In this document: positions 7,814 through 15,562 of the stretch, in pieces
How positions within the stretch are numbered: the stretch's first letter is position 1
How the letters are laid out: each line of letters begins with the position of its first letter
Assembly: GCF_030009775.1 (NCBI RefSeq)
Contig: NZ_JASCTH010000012.1
Coordinates: 106,924 to 170,923, forward strand
Length of the DNA stretch: 64,000 nucleotides
DNA from: Actinoplanes sandaracinus
GTDB lineage: Bacteria > Actinomycetota > Actinomycetes > Mycobacteriales > Micromonosporaceae
Direction: 5' to 3'
Program-made: the position numbers and the translations under genes
Notes under the pieces: generated by a model
The model's database searches: none
What the model was told of the DNA's origin: nothing
What the model saw: only the letters and a program-made list of their open reading frames with translations

Positions 7814-9880
7814 ATGAGAAGGGCATGGGCGACGCTCCTCCTGGCCCTGCTGCTCGGTGGACTCGTCCTCGGGTTCGCCGGAACGACGGAGACCGACAAC
7901 GACCCGGCCTCGTCGCTGCCGGCGTCCGCCGAGTCGACGCGGGTCGCCGAGCTGCAGCGTGAGCTGCCCTCGGGCCGGACCAACCCGGCGCTGATCGTGG
8001 TGGCCAAGGGTGGCGCGGCACTCACCGACGCCGACCTGGTCACGGTCGCGGGCCTCGGGCAGCCGATCTTCTCCGGGGACCGGAGAGCGGCCCTGGTGAC
8101 CGTGACGCTGCCGGCCACCGGCGACGCCGACGTCACCAGCCAAGCCGTCGCCGATCTGCGGGCGAAGGCCTCCACCGGCCTACCGTCCGGGGTGACCGCG
8201 CAGGTCACCGGCGGGGCGGGCTTCAGCGCCGACCTGTCCAACAGCTTCAGCGGCGCCAACACCCGGCTGCTGCTCGTCACCGTCGTTGTCGTCACGATCC
8301 TGCTGCTGCTCACGTACCGCAGCCCGATCCTCTGGGTCGTCCCGTTGTTCGTCGTCGGCTTCGCCGACCAGCTCGCCGCCAAGGTGATCGCGCTGCTGTC
8401 GCAGCACACCGACCTGGCCATCAACGGCTCCACCGCCGGCATCGTCACGGTGCTGGTGTTCGGCGCCGGCACCGACTACGCGCTGCTGCTGATCTCCCGC
8501 TACCGGGAGGAGCTACACCGCTACGAGAACCGGTTCGAGGCCATGGCCAAGGCGCTTCGCGGGGCCGGGCCGGCCATCGCGGCCAGCGCGGGCACCGTCA
8601 TCCTGGCCCTGCTCACCCTGATGCTGGCCAGCCTCAAGAGCAACACGGCGCTGGGCATCAGCGCGGCCGCCGGCGTCGCCATCGCCGCGGTCTTCGCCCT
8701 GGTCGTGCTCCCGGCCGCGCTCGTGATCTGCGGCCGCACGCTGTTCTGGCCGTTCATCCCGCGCGTCGGCCGGGCCGGGGCGGAGGATGGCAGAGGCTTC
8801 TGGGCGAGGGTCGGCCGCACCGTCGTACGCCGCCCGGTCACCGTCACCGCCGCGTCGATGGCCGTTCTCGGCCTCCTCGCGCTCGGTGGTCTCGGCACCA
8901 AGGTCGGTCTGTCGCAGACCGAGCAGTTCCGGGTCGAGGCCGAGTCGGTGCAGGGACTGGAGACGCTCAGCAGATACTTCCCGGCCGGCGCCGCCGGGCC
9001 CGCCGTGGTCCTCGCGGAGCCCGCGAAGGCCGAGCAGGTCCTCGCCACCGTGACCGGCACCGAGGGCGTCGCCCAGGCGCGGATCGCCGAGCAGACCGCC
9101 TCGCGGGTCAGCATCAACGCCGTCCTGGAAGCGGCCCCGGACACCGCCGAGGCCTTCGACACCATCCGCGCGCTGCGCACCGGCCTGGACGGCGAGGCCC
9201 TCGTCGGGGGCACGGTCGCGACCGCCCTCGACACCCGCGACGCCGCACGCCGTGATCTGGCCGTCATCGTCCCGGTGATCCTGGCCGTGGTGTTCCTGGT
9301 CCTGGTCGCCCTGCTCCGGGCGCTGGTCGCCCCGATCCTGCTGATGATCACCGTCGTCCTCAGTTTCGTGGCGTCACTCGGCGCGGGCTCCTGGCTGTTC
9401 CGGAACGTGTTCGACTACCCGGCCCTGGACAACTCGGTGCCGCTGTTCTCGTTCCTGTTCCTGGTCGCGCTCGGGGTCGACTACAACATCTTCCTGGTCA
9501 CCCGGGCCAAGGAGGAGACGGCGACCCGCGGCACCAAGGACGGCATGGTGCACGCCCTGGCCGTGACCGGCGCGGTGATCACCAGCGCGGGCATCCTGCT
9601 CGCGGCGGTGTTCGCGGTCCTCGGGGTTCTGCCGGTGGTCACCCTGACCCAGATCGGCGTCATCGTCGGCATCGGGGTGCTCCTGGACACGCTGCTGGTC
9701 CGTACCGTGCTGGTCCCCGCCCTGGCCACCCTCACCGGTGACCGGTTCTGGTGGCCCGGCCGGCCGCAGGACTCGGCCGGGGCCGCCGAAGGCGAGGCCG
9801 CGCGGACCCTGCCGCGCACCGACTGGGAGTCGGTCGACCGCGCCGGGGTCGCCGAGTCGGCCGCGGACAACAAGCGGTAG
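7814..9880 (+). CDS. MMPL/RND family membrane transporter
   Basis: A 688-residue pump with the MMPL layout: TM1 (ATLLLALLLGGLVLGF), an external loop, five helices (about 150-315), a second external loop and five more helices (about 490-650). The typical GADYALL/GVDYNIF positions appear as GAGTDYALLLISRYREEL and LGVDYNIFLVTRAKEE, where the Asp-Tyr pairs are thought to relay protons. The ATG at 7814 is preferred over 7784 because GAGGGGG lies eight bases upstream. Probably exports a lipid or drug under the divergent MarR. Confidence 0.9.
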   Translation: MRRAWATLLLALLLGGLVLGFAGTTETDNDPASSLPASAESTRVAELQRELPSGRTNPALIVVAKGGAALTDADLVTVAGLGQPIFSGDRRAALVTVTLPATGDADVTSQAVADLRAKASTGLPSGVTAQVTGGAGFSADLSNSFSGANTRLLLVTVVVVTILLLLTYRSPILWVVPLFVVGFADQLAAKVIALLSQHTDLAINGSTAGIVTVLVFGAGTDYALLLISRYREELHRYENRFEAMAKALRGAGPAIAASAGTVILALLTLMLASLKSNTALGISAAAGVAIAAVFALVVLPAALVICGRTLFWPFIPRVGRAGAEDGRGFWARVGRTVVRRPVTVTAASMAVLGLLALGGLGTKVGLSQTEQFRVEAESVQGLETLSRYFPAGAAGPAVVLAEPAKAEQVLATVTGTEGVAQARIAEQTASRVSINAVLEAAPDTAEAFDTIRALRTGLDGEALVGGTVATALDTRDAARRDLAVIVPVILAVVFLVLVALLRALVAPILLMITVVLSFVASLGAGSWLFRNVFDYPALDNSVPLFSFLFLVALGVDYNIFLVTRAKEETATRGTKDGMVHALAVTGAVITSAGILLAAVFAVLGVLPVVTLTQIGVIVGIGVLLDTLLVRTVLVPALATLTGDRFWWPGRPQDSAGAAEGEAARTLPRTDWESVDRAGVAESAADNKR

Positions 9881-10364
9881 GCCCTCTCTCTCGCTCTCCC
9901 TCGCGCTCCCTCGCTGGAGAGATGCCGGGTGGCCCCTCTGGGCCATCCGGCTTCGGCGTCGCCGCGGTCGGTCACTGTCCGCCGCAGCACGGCGTTCGAG
10001 CCGGATTCGCGGGTACGCGGTGCGGTGGCGCTCCCCCGCTGCCGCCTCCCACCGTTGCGTTGCGTTCGCGGGTACGAGTTGCGGTGGCACTCCCCACCTG
10101 CCGCCTCCCATCGGCGGGTTCCCATCGGGGCTCGCATCGATGTCCACGCCAGCGGACTTGCGGCGGCACGCTCTCGGCGGGCTCCTATCGGCGGCCCCCT
10201 GCCAGCGGGGTTCCGGCGGCCGGCTTCCGGCAGCGGGGGTTCCATTGGCCGCGTTCCGGCGGCGCGTTCCGGCAGCGGCGCTCCGGCGGCGGGCTTCCGG
10301 CGGCGGCGCTCCAGCAGCGGGGGTTCCATTGGCCGCGTTCCGGCGGCGCGTTCCGGCGGCCGGG
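9881..10364. repeat. intergenic region with direct repeats
   Basis: No gene is credible here. The 43-base block at 10231-10273 recurs exactly at 10315-10357, and shorter GGCGGC/TTCCGGC units fill the space between. An older diverged pair lies at about 10006-10052 and 10066-10111 (GCGGGTACG, then GTGGC, then CTCCC). The region separates the convergent MMPL pump and LivGF genes. No clear terminator hairpin stands out from the repeats. Confidence 0.7.
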
Positions 10365-12017
10365 TTACTTCGCGGCGATGCCGAGCAGCCGGTTCAGGCG
10401 GTGCTCCATGCCGTTGCCCGGAAGATCGGCGGTCGCGACGGTGAGCGCGACCCGCCCCCGGTCGAGAACCGTGATCCGGTCGGCGACCGTACGAGCGAAA
10501 CCGACATTCTGTTCCGCCAGCAGCACCGCCACCCCCTCGGCGGCGATCCGGGTCAGGGATTCGGCGAACTGGCCGATCACCACGGGCGCGAGCCCTTCGC
10601 TCGGCTCGTCGAGCAGGAGCACCCGCGGCTCGCTGAGCAGGGCGCGGGCGAGAGCGAGCATCTGCTGCTGACCGCCGGAGAGCTGGCCGGGACGCCGCCG
10701 GGCCAGATCCCGCAGCGCGGGCAGCAGCGCCAGCACCCGCTCCACGGAACGGCGGCCCCGGGAACGCGCCGCCAGACTCAGGTGCTCGGCGACGGTGAGC
10801 TGCGCGAACAAGCGGCGCCCCTGCGGGACCAGGGCGATCCCGTGCCCGGCGAACCGGTGCGGGCGGCCGATCGGCAGATACGTTCCGGCCACCCGGATCC
10901 TCGTGTCGGCCCCCGGCGTGAGCAGGCCACCGAGGGCGTTGATCAGCGTGGTCTTACCGGCGCCGTTGCGGCCCAGCAGGGCGTGGACGCTACCTTCCGC
11001 CACGTCCAGGTCCAGACCGTCGATCACCGGCGCGCCCTGGTAGCCGGCCCGCAGACCGGTCACCGTCAACGCCGGCCCGCCGTCCCCGGCCCGGTCGGCG
11101 CTCCCCGTCACCGCGGCGCCCGCACCGCGCGGCATGACATCCGCACCGCGCGGCATGACATCCGCACCGCCCGGCATGGCATCCGCACCGCCCGGCGTGG
11201 CGTCGGATCCCGGGCGGCGGGGTGGAGGGACGACATTGAGGTACGCCGTCCGCGCGGCCGGGTCGGCGCGCACCTCGCCTGGTGTGCCGGTGCACAGGTG
11301 CCGGCCCTGGTGCAGGACGGTGACGGTGCCGGCCAGGTTCCAGATCAGGTCCAGGTGGTGGTCGACCACCACGACGGTCATGTCGGCCGGGAGCGCGCGC
11401 AACACCTCGGTCAGGCGTTCGACATCAGCGGGCCCGAGCCCGGCGCACGGCTCGTCGAGCAGCAACAGCCGCGCCGAACCGGCCAGCAACATGGCGATCT
11501 CCACGAGGCGCCGCTGGCCGTACGGCAACCGCCCTGCGGTCTCCCCCGCACTGCCCGCGAGGCCCACCTGATCGAGAGCGTCGGTCACGGCCGCCCGCAC
11601 GCGCAGCGACCGCCGCATCGGCACGCCCAGGGCGACATTGTCGGCGACGGTCAGCCGCTCGACGATCCCCGGATGCTGGAAGGTCCGCCCGATCCCGCGC
11701 CGTGCCCGCGCCGCCTGGCCGAGCCGGGTGATGTCGGTGTCCCGGTACAGGACCCGGCCACCGTGCGGGGCCAGGCTGCCGGCGATCAGGCTGAGCAGGG
11801 TGCTCTTGCCCGCCCCGTTCGGCCCGATGACGGCGTGCCTGCTGCCGGCCGCCACGGTGAGGCTGACGCCGTCGACCGCGGTGACCGCCCCGTACCGGCC
11901 GACGAGATCGTGTACCCGCAGCACCGGTCCGGCGGTGGAAACGTCCACTTCAGCCTTCGGCTCGGGCGGGCGGTGGCCCGTACCCGCGGCACCGGATCCG
12001 GATCCGGCAGTGCTCAT
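10365..12017 (-). CDS. fused LivG-LivF ABC ATPase
   Basis: A 550-residue protein holding both ATPases of a LIV-type importer in one chain. NBD1 (about 33-265) has Walker A GPNGAGKST at 65-73, signature PYGQRR and Walker B LLLLDEPCAGL, like LivG. NBD2 (about 306-550) has GRNGAGKTT, LSGGQQQMLALARAL and LLLDEPSEGL, like LivF. These are normally two separate proteins. The linker contains four 7-residue repeats of the type GADVMPR. The ATG at 12017 is chosen because GGGAGG lies five bases upstream. It powers the LivH-LivM permease encoded upstream in the same direction, but 436 bases of repeats separate it from livM. Confidence 0.88.
   Translation of the reverse strand: MSTAGSGSGAAGTGHRPPEPKAEVDVSTAGPVLRVHDLVGRYGAVTAVDGVSLTVAAGSRHAVIGPNGAGKSTLLSLIAGSLAPHGGRVLYRDTDITRLGQAARARRGIGRTFQHPGIVERLTVADNVALGVPMRRSLRVRAAVTDALDQVGLAGSAGETAGRLPYGQRRLVEIAMLLAGSARLLLLDEPCAGLGPADVERLTEVLRALPADMTVVVVDHHLDLIWNLAGTVTVLHQGRHLCTGTPGEVRADPAARTAYLNVVPPPRRPGSDATPGGADAMPGGADVMPRGADVMPRGAGAAVTGSADRAGDGGPALTVTGLRAGYQGAPVIDGLDLDVAEGSVHALLGRNGAGKTTLINALGGLLTPGADTRIRVAGTYLPIGRPHRFAGHGIALVPQGRRLFAQLTVAEHLSLAARSRGRRSVERVLALLPALRDLARRRPGQLSGGQQQMLALARALLSEPRVLLLDEPSEGLAPVVIGQFAESLTRIAAEGVAVLLAEQNVGFARTVADRITVLDRGRVALTVATADLPGNGMEHRLNRLLGIAAK
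11121..11204. repeat. 4 x 21-bp in-frame tandem repeat in LivGF linker
   Basis: Units start at 11121, 11142, 11163 and 11184. The first two are identical and the others differ at two to four positions. Each unit encodes seven residues of the Gly-Ala-Asp-x-Met-Pro type in the linker between the two ATPase domains. The frame is kept, so copy-number change would alter linker length only. Confidence 0.85.
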
Positions 12018-12453
12018 CCCAGCCTCCCGTTCGCGCGGCCGATGACCGCCCCCGCAGTATTCGGATCGGCGGCGGCCACCCGGGCCTCCGCCGCACACCG
12101 GCCGCAGCACACCGACCCGGCGGCGCGGCCCACCCACTCAGCACTCCAACCGGCCGGGCTCACCGCATATCGGGCGCGGGCCCACCCACAGCACTTCAAT
12201 CGGGCGCACTCACCCCGACCCCCACCGCACGCCGATCCGGGCCCACCCACATCCCCTCCAACCAGCGGCAATCGACGCGACCCCACCGCACACCGGCCAC
12301 GGGCCCCACCCTCAGCACTCCAACCAGCGGCAATCGCCCCCACCGCACACCGACCGCGGAGCCCACTCACAGCCCTCCAACCCAGCCGCGCTCACCGCCT
12401 CCTCCACCGCACGCCGGCGGTGGTTCGCACCGCGACATCGGGCCTGGCGGGCT
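12018..12453. repeat. gene-free gap with degenerate repeats between livM and livGF
   Basis: Apart from the livGF ribosome-binding site at its upper end, this stretch holds diverged tandem copies of a unit of about 50-60 bases. Recurring pieces are CCACCGCAC, CAGCACTCCAACC, CAGCGGCAATCG and GGGCCCACCC. No conserved protein appears in either strand. It interrupts an otherwise tightly packed operon. Confidence 0.6.
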
Positions 12454-13884
12454 TCATCCGCGTCGGCGATTCAGTCGGGCGGTGAGGGGGCGCAGGTAGG
12501 CGACGGTGAGAAACAGCAGGCCGAGCAGCAACGGGCTCAGACCGTCGGTGCCGACCCCGGCCCCGTCGCGGACGGCCACGACCAGGGCCGCACCGATGGC
12601 CGCGCCGGCCAGCGTGCCCGCGCCGATCGCGGCGGCCAGCAGGGTCAGCGAGGCCGCTTCGAAGCCGATGTCAGCCGGGGAGACGTACTGGTTGACGACG
12701 ATCAGCAGGCCACCGGCCAGCCCGGCCACCACACCGGCGATGGTGTAGCCGGCGGTGAGGTCCCTGGTCACCCGATGGCCGAGGGCGGTCATCCGGGGCT
12801 CGTGGCCGGCGATACCGCGCAAGGTGAGAGCCAGCCGGGAACGCAGGAAGAACGCGAGACCTGCACCGGCGAGGGCGACCACCGCTAGGGCGTACCAGTA
12901 GAGGTATGCGGGTGCGGTGAGCGGCGCACCGCCGGGCCAGGGCAGGACCGGAGGCGTGTGCAAGCCCTCGTCACCGGCGGTGACGGTGGTCCAGCGGGCC
13001 GCGGCGGTCGCGGTCAGCGACTGCACGGCGAAGGTCGCCATCAGGAACGCGGTGCCACGGGTCCGCATCAGCATCGGCGCGGTGACAGCGGCGGCGACGC
13101 CGGCGGTGAGGGCGGCGGCGGCCAGCAACAGCGGCGCGTCGTTGTGTCCTCCCCGGCACAGCAGCGCCGCGGTGTAGGCGCCCACACCGAAATAGGCGGT
13201 CTGGCCGAACGCGGGCAACCCGGCGACCGCCACCAGAAGCTGGGTGCTCATCGCGAGCAGGACGAGGACCAGGGCGTGAGCGGCGACGGCGACCGGGTAG
13301 GGGCCGGCCACCGCGGGGATAACGGCAGCGGCGAGGAGCAGCGCCGTCCCGGCAACGCCCGGCACCGCGAACCAACGGCCTCGCAGGAGGGACGCCGGCC
13401 TGGCAACGCTCCGCAGCACGAACCGAAGGCGCCGCAAGACGGACTCCGGCCCGGCAACGCCCCGCAGCACGAACCGACGGCGCCGCAAGACGGACGCTGA
13501 CCCAGCAACGTCGACTGAAGCGCCTGCCACCGGATCAAGGTCAGGACGTGCCGACTCAACATGGACGGCCTCAATATGGACGCCGTCAACATTGAGGCCG
13601 TCAACATGAGCAGAATCAACATTGATTCGCTCAACATTGATGCGCTCAATGTTGACTACCTCGACGTCGACCGGATCGACATTGACCGGCCCAACACCGA
13701 TCGGCTCAACGTCGACCGGCCCAACGTCGACCGGCCCAACACCGACCGACTGAACGTTCACCGGCTCAACGTCGACCGGCTCAACATTGAGCAGCTCGAC
13801 GTCGACCGGCTCGACATGGACGGGCTCACCGTTGATCCGTGGGATCGGGGTGGAGGGGGCACGGTCGGCCGGAGGCGGATTCAT
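12454..13884 (-). CDS. LivM-type permease with an N-terminal pentapeptide-repeat extension
   Basis: A 476-residue protein. Residues about 178-470 are a LivM/UrtC-like permease with roughly eight to ten membrane helices and typical segments such as GLPAFGQTAYFGVGAYTAAL and VNQYVSPADIGFEAASLTLL. Ahead of it, residues 20-110 are 18 consecutive pentads of the form [VIL]-[ND]-[VI]-E-P, followed by three 17-residue basic repeats at 128-178 (units such as SVLRRLRFVLRSVA). LivM proteins normally start close to the first helix. The ATG at 13884 overlaps the livH stop (ATGA), and the frame stays open through both repeats, so the extension is probably translated. Confidence 0.85.
   Translation of the reverse strand: MNPPPADRAPSTPIPRINGEPVHVEPVDVELLNVEPVDVEPVNVQSVGVGPVDVGPVDVEPIGVGPVNVDPVDVEVVNIERINVERINVDSAHVDGLNVDGVHIEAVHVESARPDLDPVAGASVDVAGSASVLRRRRFVLRGVAGPESVLRRLRFVLRSVARPASLLRGRWFAVPGVAGTALLLAAAVIPAVAGPYPVAVAAHALVLVLLAMSTQLLVAVAGLPAFGQTAYFGVGAYTAALLCRGGHNDAPLLLAAAALTAGVAAAVTAPMLMRTRGTAFLMATFAVQSLTATAAARWTTVTAGDEGLHTPPVLPWPGGAPLTAPAYLYWYALAVVALAGAGLAFFLRSRLALTLRGIAGHEPRMTALGHRVTRDLTAGYTIAGVVAGLAGGLLIVVNQYVSPADIGFEAASLTLLAAAIGAGTLAGAAIGAALVVAVRDGAGVGTDGLSPLLLGLLFLTVAYLRPLTARLNRRRG
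13351..13503. repeat. 3 x 51-bp repeat encoding 17-residue units in LivM
   Basis: Three units cover LivM residues 128-144, 145-161 and 162-178. The protein pattern is x-P-x-S-[VL]-L-R-x-x-x-F-V-L-R-x-V-A. The first two units are close copies and the third has diverged. They form a basic, partly hydrophobic segment directly before the first membrane helix. Confidence 0.8.
13555..13827. repeat. 15-bp tandem repeat, 18 copies, encoding pentapeptides in LivM
   Basis: Read on the plus strand, the units look like CTCAACGTCGACCGG with variations (CTCAACATTGAGCAG, CCCAACACCGACCGA). In the LivM frame each gives one pentad with V/I/L, then N/D/G/H, then V/I, then two variable residues. The spacing is exactly five codons throughout residues 20-110. 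This matches the register of pentapeptide-repeat proteins and could equally be a coding minisatellite. Confidence 0.85.
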
Positions 13885-14765
13885 GCGCGGAGCACCGCCG
13901 CCGCGCCGGTGCGGCCCCGGATCACCAGGACCGCCAAGACCATGCCGAAGAGCAGGAACGCGGCGAGAGTCGGCGCGGCGATGACGCCGACGGTCTGCAC
14001 CTGGCCGACCAGCAGCGCCGCCGCGAGAGTGTGCACGACCGATCCGGCTCCGCCGACCACGACGACGACCAGCGACAGCACCAGAACCTGGACGTCCACG
14101 CCCGGAGCCGGACCGAGCAGCGGCGCGCCGAGGACACCGGCCAGAGTGGTGATCGCGCCACCGACGGCCAGGGCCGTGACCCGTACCCGGTTGACCCGGA
14201 TGCCGCTCGCGGCCGCCATCGCCGGGTCGCTGACGGTGGCCCGCAACAGGGTTCCGGCGTGCGTGCTCCGGACCACCAGGTGCAGGCAGGCGGCCAGGAA
14301 CGCGGCGACGACGATGAACAGCAGCCGGTAGACCGGATAGCCGTGCCCGGCGATGACGACGTTCCCGGCGAGCGCGGCCGGCGGCGAGGCCGGCAAGGGG
14401 GCTGCCCCGAACGCCTCGGTGAACGCCCACGACGCGATGAAGGCCAGCCCCAGCGTTGCCAGCGCCTGGTCGAGGTGGTCGGCGCCGGCCCGCAGCGGCC
14501 GCAGGGCCAGGGCGAGGAGACCGCCACCCGCGGCGCCGACGGCCAGGGCGGCGACGCCGAGCGCGACCAGGCCGGCGACGGCGCTGAAGGCGGCGACGCC
14601 GTCGCCGAGGGCCCAGGCGAGGTACGCGCCGGCCAGGTAGAACGTGCCGTGGGCGAGGTTGAGCACGTCCATCACCCCGAAGATCAGTGCCAGTCCGGCG
14701 CTGACGGTGAACAGGAGCAGCCCGTAGGCCACCCCGTCCACCATGGTCGCCGCCCAGGTGGCCAC
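13881..14765 (-). CDS. LivH-type branched-chain amino acid/amide permease
   Basis: A 294-residue permease with about eight membrane helices. It opens with VDGVAYGLLLFTVSAGLALI and the conserved FGVMDVLNLAHGTFYLAGAY, the hallmark of LivH/UrtB proteins. The later EAA-like region contains ASGIRVNRVRVTALAVGGAI. It pairs with LivM to form the channel. The GTG at 14765 lies six bases after the methyltransferase stop, and an ATG at 14744 is an alternative. Its stop overlaps the livM start by four bases. Confidence 0.9.
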   Translation of the reverse strand: MATWAATMVDGVAYGLLLFTVSAGLALIFGVMDVLNLAHGTFYLAGAYLAWALGDGVAAFSAVAGLVALGVAALAVGAAGGGLLALALRPLRAGADHLDQALATLGLAFIASWAFTEAFGAAPLPASPPAALAGNVVIAGHGYPVYRLLFIVVAAFLAACLHLVVRSTHAGTLLRATVSDPAMAAASGIRVNRVRVTALAVGGAITTLAGVLGAPLLGPAPGVDVQVLVLSLVVVVVGGAGSVVHTLAAALLVGQVQTVGVIAAPTLAAFLLFGMVLAVLVIRGRTGAAAVLRA

Positions 14766-14771
14766 GCCGGG

Positions 14772-15545
14772 TTACACCCGGGTGCCGACGGCGGTGTGCA
14801 TCGGGTAGGTGTAGCCGCTGACCTCGGGGTTCTCCATGCCGGACCGCAGCACCTCCAGCTGGGTGCGGGTCATGCCACCGGCGAGCAGGCCCTGTTCGAG
14901 CTGGCGGCTGTTGCAGGCGTGCAGTTGCATGCCGGGTTCGCCGCCGGTCCAGAAGCGGTTGTGGATGACGCCGTGCACTCGCAGACCGGCCGCGCGCATG
15001 GCGGCCGGCAGCCGGCGTGCCCAGGCGACGTCCATGCCGCGGGCGGCGCCGGCCGCGATCATGGTGTTCTGGAATGCCAGGAACGCCTCGGCGACCTCGA
15101 AGGGGGCGGTGAGCAGCATGTCCGACGGGCGCGTGCAGTCCCAGTCGGAGATCACCAGGTGGCCGTCGGGTTTGAGGGCGGCGACCATGGTGGCCAGCAG
15201 TTCCTCCCGTTGCGGCAGGTGCATGAGGAGCAGCCGGGCGTGGATCAGGTCGTAGACGCCGGAGCCGAGTGAGGCGGTGGTGACGTCCTCCTGCCGTACG
15301 GTGATCAGCTCGTGTTCGTCGAGGTGGCGGGGGTCGGTGTCGAGGGCGTCGACCCGGCAGCCGGCCCCGGCGAGGAACCGGGCCACGCTGCCGGCTCCGG
15401 TGCCCAGGTCGAGGCACCGCCAGCCGGGTTCCGGGCCGAGCGCGCGGAGCACGCCGAAGCTGTGTTCGTCGAGGATCGCCGCGAGCAGTTTGACCTGGCG
15501 GGCGGCCTCGGTGGTGGCGTTGTCGAACAGGTAGGTGCCGGCCAT
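14772..15545 (-). CDS. class I SAM-dependent methyltransferase inside the LIV cluster
   Basis: A 257-residue methyltransferase with motif I CLDLGTGAGSVARFLA near residue 45, the acidic loop DALDTDPRHL and a post-I VYDLIHARLLLMHLPQRE. It resembles small-molecule methyltransferases of the UbiE/Methyltransf_11-25 group. It lies between the receptor gene (17-base gap) and livH (6-base gap) in the same direction, so it is almost certainly co-transcribed with the transporter. Such an enzyme is not a standard LIV component. It may modify the imported solute, or be a passenger. Confidence 0.82.
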   Translation of the reverse strand: MAGTYLFDNATTEAARQVKLLAAILDEHSFGVLRALGPEPGWRCLDLGTGAGSVARFLAGAGCRVDALDTDPRHLDEHELITVRQEDVTTASLGSGVYDLIHARLLLMHLPQREELLATMVAALKPDGHLVISDWDCTRPSDMLLTAPFEVAEAFLAFQNTMIAAGAARGMDVAWARRLPAAMRAAGLRVHGVIHNRFWTGGEPGMQLHACNSRQLEQGLLAGGMTRTQLEVLRSGMENPEVSGYTYPMHTAVGTRV

Positions 15546-15562
15546 CGCCGCGTACCGTCCTC

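Noticed and set aside
10001..10364. Possible insertion-sequence remnant because of direct repeats
   Set aside because: No terminal inverted repeats, target duplication or transposase fragment was found.
9738..12485. A 915-codon plus-strand open frame antisense to livGF
   Set aside because: It has no recognised domain, is His/Gln/Arg-rich as expected for the antisense of a GC-rich gene, and the minus strand encodes a clear ABC ATPase.
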